This document shows positions 59,301 to 64,000 of a stretch of DNA of 64,000 nt, piece after piece (within the stretch, counting starts at the first letter, position 1; each line of letters begins with the position of its first letter). Where the stretch lies: assembly GCA_022641775.1 (NCBI GenBank), contig JALCDS010000009.1:1-64000 (forward strand), in the 5' to 3' direction. The notes under the pieces were generated by a model. It was not told where the DNA came from. It searched no databases and saw nothing but the letters and a program-made list of their open reading frames with translations. The stretch comes from Clostridiaceae bacterium (GTDB lineage: Bacteria > Cyanobacteriota > Vampirovibrionia > Gastranaerophilales > Gastranaerophilaceae). The translations under genes and the position numbers were made by a program.

Positions 59301-60607
59301 ATTAACCTGAGTGCATTATAACTATCAAGTTTAATTTTCTTATCTGCAGGTAATTCTTTATTAAGTTTGTTTATTTCATCTATATGTCTTTTTACAACAT
59401 TTTCGTCCACAACCATAAAACTGTTTGGAACAACAGTATCATTAGAGTTATTAACCTCTAATTTGTTTGGAAGACTCAATTTGTCATAAGATTGTATAAG
59501 CTTGTCTTCTTTAGTAAATTTATTTTTTACAAATCTCTTATCAAAAATTTGAATGTAAGTAGGTGCATATTTGTCATAATTACGACTCGCAGGACTATGT
59601 ATCTGACCTGTTTCGTCTTGATAATAATCATTTTTAGAATTTACGAATCTATAAGATATAACATCCTTTTTGGCACTAAAAACTCCGGGTTTTAATGGAG
59701 CCAAATCAAAACCTTCAACATTAAACCAATGGTAGAACGGTGAATCTTTTCCACGTTTCAAAACATCAGCAAAATGAATTCCCTCAATACCTTCATTTGT
59801 AAGTGCAGCATCAAAAACGAAGTTTTTATCTTTGATAAACATTTTTCTCATCAAAGATTGAAAATTATTAATATTCCCTAATGACAATGCCATCTGCATA
59901 TTATTCTTGGACCAATAGGCATGAGATGTTAAACTGTCATCAGTTCCTATTGGGGTTGAAATAATTCTTGAAAAGCTGTCGAACCTTCCATCATCCAAAT
60001 CACGTTCGATACCTGCTAAAGAACCGCCTATCTTGTTTGAAAACGTTTTGTTTGATTCTTGAACCTTAAGTAAAGCCACATTCCCGATTTTTTTGGGTTC
60101 ATTATCTCTGTCATAAACCCAAGCAGGATTGTATGAATCAGGGATAACCAACTTCATCGCGCCACCTTTTTTCAATCTCATATCATTTGGATACATAATA
60201 TTAAATTGATCATTTTCGCCCCCGTTTATGGCTTTGATTACCAAGCCGGCATCGGTTCTGTATGAAACATCTGACGGATTATTTTTACTAACAAGTTTAA
60301 ATCTGTACGCAAAAGGTTCATCTTTCTTTAGTCCGAAATGAGAGGTAATATTTACCTTGTTTGGTCCGTAATGAATCTGCAATGCATCTTTATCTGTAGA
60401 CAAGTCTTTTAACGGCTCATCTCCGGCTTTTGCATGTTTATCGTCATCTAATATTGCATCACGAAACTCAATATAACAATCATAATTTATGTCATCAAAA
60501 GGATAGAAAAATTTAAGTTCATTTTTCCCATCATCATTTTTCTGCTTGTAAAACCCTGTGAATCCGGTATTTTTTGAGGATATTTCAGAGTTCAGATTGA
60601 CCTTCAT
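56396..60607 (-). CDS. 1403-aa GH13 alpha-amylase-like protein, no signal peptide
   Basis: GLDWRIDAAKDVADI, NAYMAAEITDENTLY, FISNHDKPRML, LVALPGIPTLFSGDDLAS; AAGGAG upstream of ATG. Confidence 0.82.
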   Translation of the reverse strand: MKVNLNSEISSKNTGFTGFYKQKNDDGKNELKFFYPFDDINYDCYIEFRDAILDDDKHAKAGDEPLKDLSTDKDALQIHYGPNKVNITSHFGLKKDEPFAYRFKLVSKNNPSDVSYRTDAGLVIKAINGGENDQFNIMYPNDMRLKKGGAMKLVIPDSYNPAWVYDRDNEPKKIGNVALLKVQESNKTFSNKIGGSLAGIERDLDDGRFDSFSRIISTPIGTDDSLTSHAYWSKNNMQMALSLGNINNFQSLMRKMFIKDKNFVFDAALTNEGIEGIHFADVLKRGKDSPFYHWFNVEGFDLAPLKPGVFSAKKDVISYRFVNSKNDYYQDETGQIHSPASRNYDKYAPTYIQIFDKRFVKNKFTKEDKLIQSYDKLSLPNKLEVNNSNDTVVPNSFMVVDENVVKRHIDEINKLNKELPADKKIKLDSYNALRLIAQFENYSLEDRNIESGFYTWDANPDILKLRYMSSTADDWKMLNVPKNERAYKKAIDNRYSCEAKDYAITSGIYWSEKTRDTLITYIAQQLKGVDPNKPDEAYALIMDKVNERRNGKPNPQLPLSLRDSLTENMVRNVMDDTYIGNHINSKKNYDEMVLSSIMNFPLDTVELGDDIVAAFSSHFMSKRASSPEQIGKTKYEMYEMGNPHLKDDNKDLYLKTQKIYENELGDFTKEILAKVNSEMSNNMQLYDKKNGCTPLGQEVLPLISKEIAKFAIIKSLVPNAEYWYDSKTGELSYKYDELKNVHMQDLGINTISVENEVADLTTKIRSGIKHIGQSDKDKLARAIRLSIKDTTPKSYELARLIVDKTGAGLDWRIDAAKDVADIDALRNGEVSFDETWNGVTDFWANFSKNIHKVNPNAYMAAEITDENTLYNIGNGKNSSYNRNEIVPKFLNKTEMTTIANYSYFFSTIAKMFGPATERDGELTFDKQKSIDAIYDKLTHNESYDVPNPYLKSAQLESLLYSYNFISNHDKPRMLHCLAMDMSLFFGDLSNPSNTAIREKAYKLTHNKLMDGNVDINEVNSTDFSHTSPKACAMGWALNSGFGNAIATMYPNNPEKASEVYSAIAESLCDLTNGKYKDHYFEADGFGVKDFTATIPLVIDQAKYAHNLVLTRDDEKALKNQTFEFIMDRGISKLLGMMKVLVALPGIPTLFSGDDLASSGFEEKTKNIYQQNRNANHYEWIDEKNIYKYKEFVAKHYKEFDDIMGLRNDPRMHSLNDGTPYVLRQQSGITGILRQSPNGDMAVSLMNLNNIKNDDGSVISPENYYNPAKAPITVDKIYLGGYGDARQGSEDFKAGLSAGLPDGTVFRSADKENAKYVVRYFDDTGYVLIKLDSFEKPVPITISDTTLNLYHLEPKPAKPNASQPAFGSKKTMYNPQYHFISLNNNVYNNKKVDYVGSKLILTSK

Positions 60608-60660
60608 GCATGCACTCCTTGTTACTCATTTATAACTCAACTGAATATATATTTTTGCGC

Positions 60661-60694
60661 TTATGTAAAATCTTGTTAACAAAATTTTACATAA
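60661..60694. promoter_or_regulatory. 34-bp near-perfect palindrome in divergent intergenic region
   Basis: TTATGTAAAATCTTGTT|AACAAAATTTTACATAA, 16 of 17 pairs complementary. Confidence 0.6.
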
Positions 60695-60726
60695 CTATAT
60701 TTCTGTTTACAATTTATTGAAAACCC

Positions 60727-60754
60727 TTGATAAAATAATATTACAAGATAAAAT
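60727..60754 (+). promoter_or_regulatory. putative sigma70-type ahcY promoter TTGATA-16-TAAAAT
   Basis: Read directly; 48 nt upstream of ATG 60802. Confidence 0.45.
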
Positions 60755-60756
60755 AA

Positions 60757-62070
<1,314 letters not shown>

Positions 62071-62101
62071 TTACTAACCTCGTTTATATAATCAATTTTA
62101 G

Positions 62102-62130
62102 AAGAGTCGGTATTCATACCGGCTCTTTTT
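62102..62130 (+). terminator. Rho-independent terminator after ahcY
   Basis: AAGAGTCGGTAT-TC-ATACCGGCTCTT + T-tract. Confidence 0.85.
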
Positions 62131-62214
62131 GTAATATATCTTTACATAAATAGCAATTCTGTATAGGATAGATACTTTATATATATACGAGGGAAAAATT
62201 AAGGGGAATCAATT

Positions 62215-62994
62215 TTGTTTTCATTTGGGTTTAACATTATAAATACAAGTCCTACACCATTATCAATGATGAACAATATGATGATGCTTAACAATTCAGC
62301 GAGTACATTTTCTCCACACGAATTTGAACTCAACGTATTGCAAGCCCCATCAATGAATATGAGTTTCCCAGGTAGCTTATTCAATACTGTAGATTTTAAC
62401 AATCCTTCTACAGCTCCTTTACCGGCAAGCAACTTTAGTTGTGTAAACTATCCACTTCCAATGATGCCTATGATGCCGATGTCTAATTTTGCATATATGC
62501 AAATGCCAAATGTATTTAGCATGTTCTCAAATATGGGTTCAATGTTTTCAAATTTATTCAACTTCAATTATAACAGTTTCAATACAAAATCAAATTTGCC
62601 TCAATTAAAAAATATTAATTACAATGCATCAAAAGGTGAAAGTTTGGCACAAAATGTAGCATCTTCAGTTGAAAAAGGTTCTACAGGATGGTGTGCTAAG
62701 TATGTAAAAAATGCTATTGCAAAAGCAGGCTTAGGAAATAAAACAGATGGCAATGCTTATCAATGTGCAGCAAAACTTGCAAACAACCCTAATTTTAAAG
62801 AAGTTAATGTTACAGGAAATGATTTAAAAAATCTTCCTGCAGGATGCGTAATTGTTTACAACAGAGGAGCCGCAGGCTACAGTTCTAAATACGGACATAT
62901 TGAAATATCATTAGGCAATGGCACTGCAGCAAGTGATTTTCTTAACAAAAATATAAAAGCATCAAATGATGTCAGAGTATTCGTTCCGGTTTAA
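62215..62994 (+). CDS. Met/Asn-rich protein with C-terminal CHAP/NlpC-like domain
   Basis: GWCAKYVKNAIAKAG (Cys), KYGHIEISLGNG (His); N-terminal half Met-rich; AAGGGG before TTG start. Confidence 0.7.
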   Translation: MFSFGFNIINTSPTPLSMMNNMMMLNNSASTFSPHEFELNVLQAPSMNMSFPGSLFNTVDFNNPSTAPLPASNFSCVNYPLPMMPMMPMSNFAYMQMPNVFSMFSNMGSMFSNLFNFNYNSFNTKSNLPQLKNINYNASKGESLAQNVASSVEKGSTGWCAKYVKNAIAKAGLGNKTDGNAYQCAAKLANNPNFKEVNVTGNDLKNLPAGCVIVYNRGAAGYSSKYGHIEISLGNGTAASDFLNKNIKASNDVRVFVPV

Positions 62995-63565
62995 GTTTAA
63001 CAAGAATATCATCAATTTGTTTAAAAACCTCACTTCTGGAAGAATTATTATAAACAACAAAATCAGACTTTGCTACCTTTTCATTTTGAGACATTTGAGA
63101 AGACATCCGTCTTTTCGCGTAATCAACATCATAGCCGTTACGTTTGATAAGCCGTTGTAAACGTATTTCATCATCCGTATAAATCATAATAATTTTATCG
63201 TAATCATTTTCCAAATGAGATTCAAATACTAAAGGAATTCCAACAAACACAATATCTTCACTTTTATTTTTGTCAAAAAATTTGTATATTTCTTCTCTTA
63301 TCCACGGATGCATTAAATTAGCCAAATATTTCACTCTTTCAGGGTGTCCAAATACATAGTGTGCAAGTTTAACTCTGGAGATTTCTCCGCTGCTTTTTTG
63401 GATATCAAGGCCACTATAAGCTGCAACGATATCGTCTTTTCTTGAAATACGGAGTTCACTTGCAACCTCATCAGTATCAAGGGTCTTATACCCTTTGTCA
63501 ACCAAATATTTTTGCACAGTAGACTTTCCAGCTGCAATATTTCCGGTTAATGCTACTTTAATCAT
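62972..63565 (-). CDS. coaE: dephospho-CoA kinase
   Basis: VALTGNIAAGKSTVQKYLVDKGYKTLDTDEVA; LVFESHLENDYDKIIMIYTDDEIRLQRLIKRNGYDVDYAKRRMSSQM. Confidence 0.93.
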   Translation of the reverse strand: MIKVALTGNIAAGKSTVQKYLVDKGYKTLDTDEVASELRISRKDDIVAAYSGLDIQKSSGEISRVKLAHYVFGHPERVKYLANLMHPWIREEIYKFFDKNKSEDIVFVGIPLVFESHLENDYDKIIMIYTDDEIRLQRLIKRNGYDVDYAKRRMSSQMSQNEKVAKSDFVVYNNSSRSEVFKQIDDILVKLKPERIL

Positions 63566-64000
63566 TTTTATTGTTTATCCTACTTAAAAAGCCTTTTAAT
63601 TCTTTTATTTGCGCCGGTTTTATAGGTTTATATTCTCCACGTTTCAAACCATCTAAGTTCAATGTCGCATGTTGAACCCTTTTCAGAGATTTTACCTGAT
63701 ACCCTAAGGTTTCAAACATCTTTCTGATTTGCCTGTTCATTCCCTGATATAAAGTAATTTGTAATGCCGTGCCACTACGTGAATTTGAAATGACAGATAC
63801 ATCGGCATAAGCTTTTTTACCAGGCTCAATTTCAATACCTCTAGTCATCTGTTCTGCATCGTTTTGAGATAATTCTGAATCTATTTGTACAAAATAAATT
63901 TTAGGAACCTTTACCTTCGGATGAGTTAAGAGATTTATCAAATCGCCATCATTTGTCAAAATCAAAAGTCCTGTCGACTCTCTATCCAAACGACCTACAG
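63558..64000 (-). CDS. RsuA/RluB-family pseudouridine synthase, truncated by window end
   Basis: VGRLDRESTGLLILTNDGDLINLLTHP; YQGMNRQIRKMFETLGYQVKSLKRV; frame remains open to base 64000. Confidence 0.92.
   Translation of the reverse strand, partial: VGRLDRESTGLLILTNDGDLINLLTHPKVKVPKIYFVQIDSELSQNDAEQMTRGIEIEPGKKAYADVSVISNSRSGTALQITLYQGMNRQIRKMFETLGYQVKSLKRVQHATLNLDGLKRGEYKPIKPAQIKELKGFLSRINNKND

Overview
This is a 64 kb AT-rich, gene-dense bacterial chromosome segment, mostly core housekeeping genes. I see no rRNA, tRNA, CRISPR array, prophage or IS element. The gene content is Gram-negative-like (Kdo synthesis kdsA/kdsC/kdsD, LptB/LptF-type LPS export). Subunit genes are unlinked (glyQ, pheS and gatB each without their partner). 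Several proteins appear lineage-restricted. I infer, without a search, a non-photosynthetic cyanobacterial relative (Melainabacteria/Gastranaerophilales-like). Most interesting signals: (1) a tightly coupled operon of two uncharacterised membrane proteins and a signal-peptide-less GH13 enzyme (41577-46871), plus a giant 1403-aa GH13-like protein (56396-60607); (2) a short N-terminal 'x-A/G-F-T/K-G/S' motif shared by otherwise unrelated orphan proteins; (3) genes whose -10 box lies exactly 6 nt upstream of the ATG with no Shine-Dalgarno, so probably leaderless; (4) a (Cys-X)n tail on MetK; (5) 11-residue tandem repeats at the end of a processive GT2; (6) a Met-rich, signal-less CHAP-like protein; (7) a 34-bp near-perfect dyad upstream of ahcY. 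Gene names rest on my recognition of family motifs in the translations. No database search was run.
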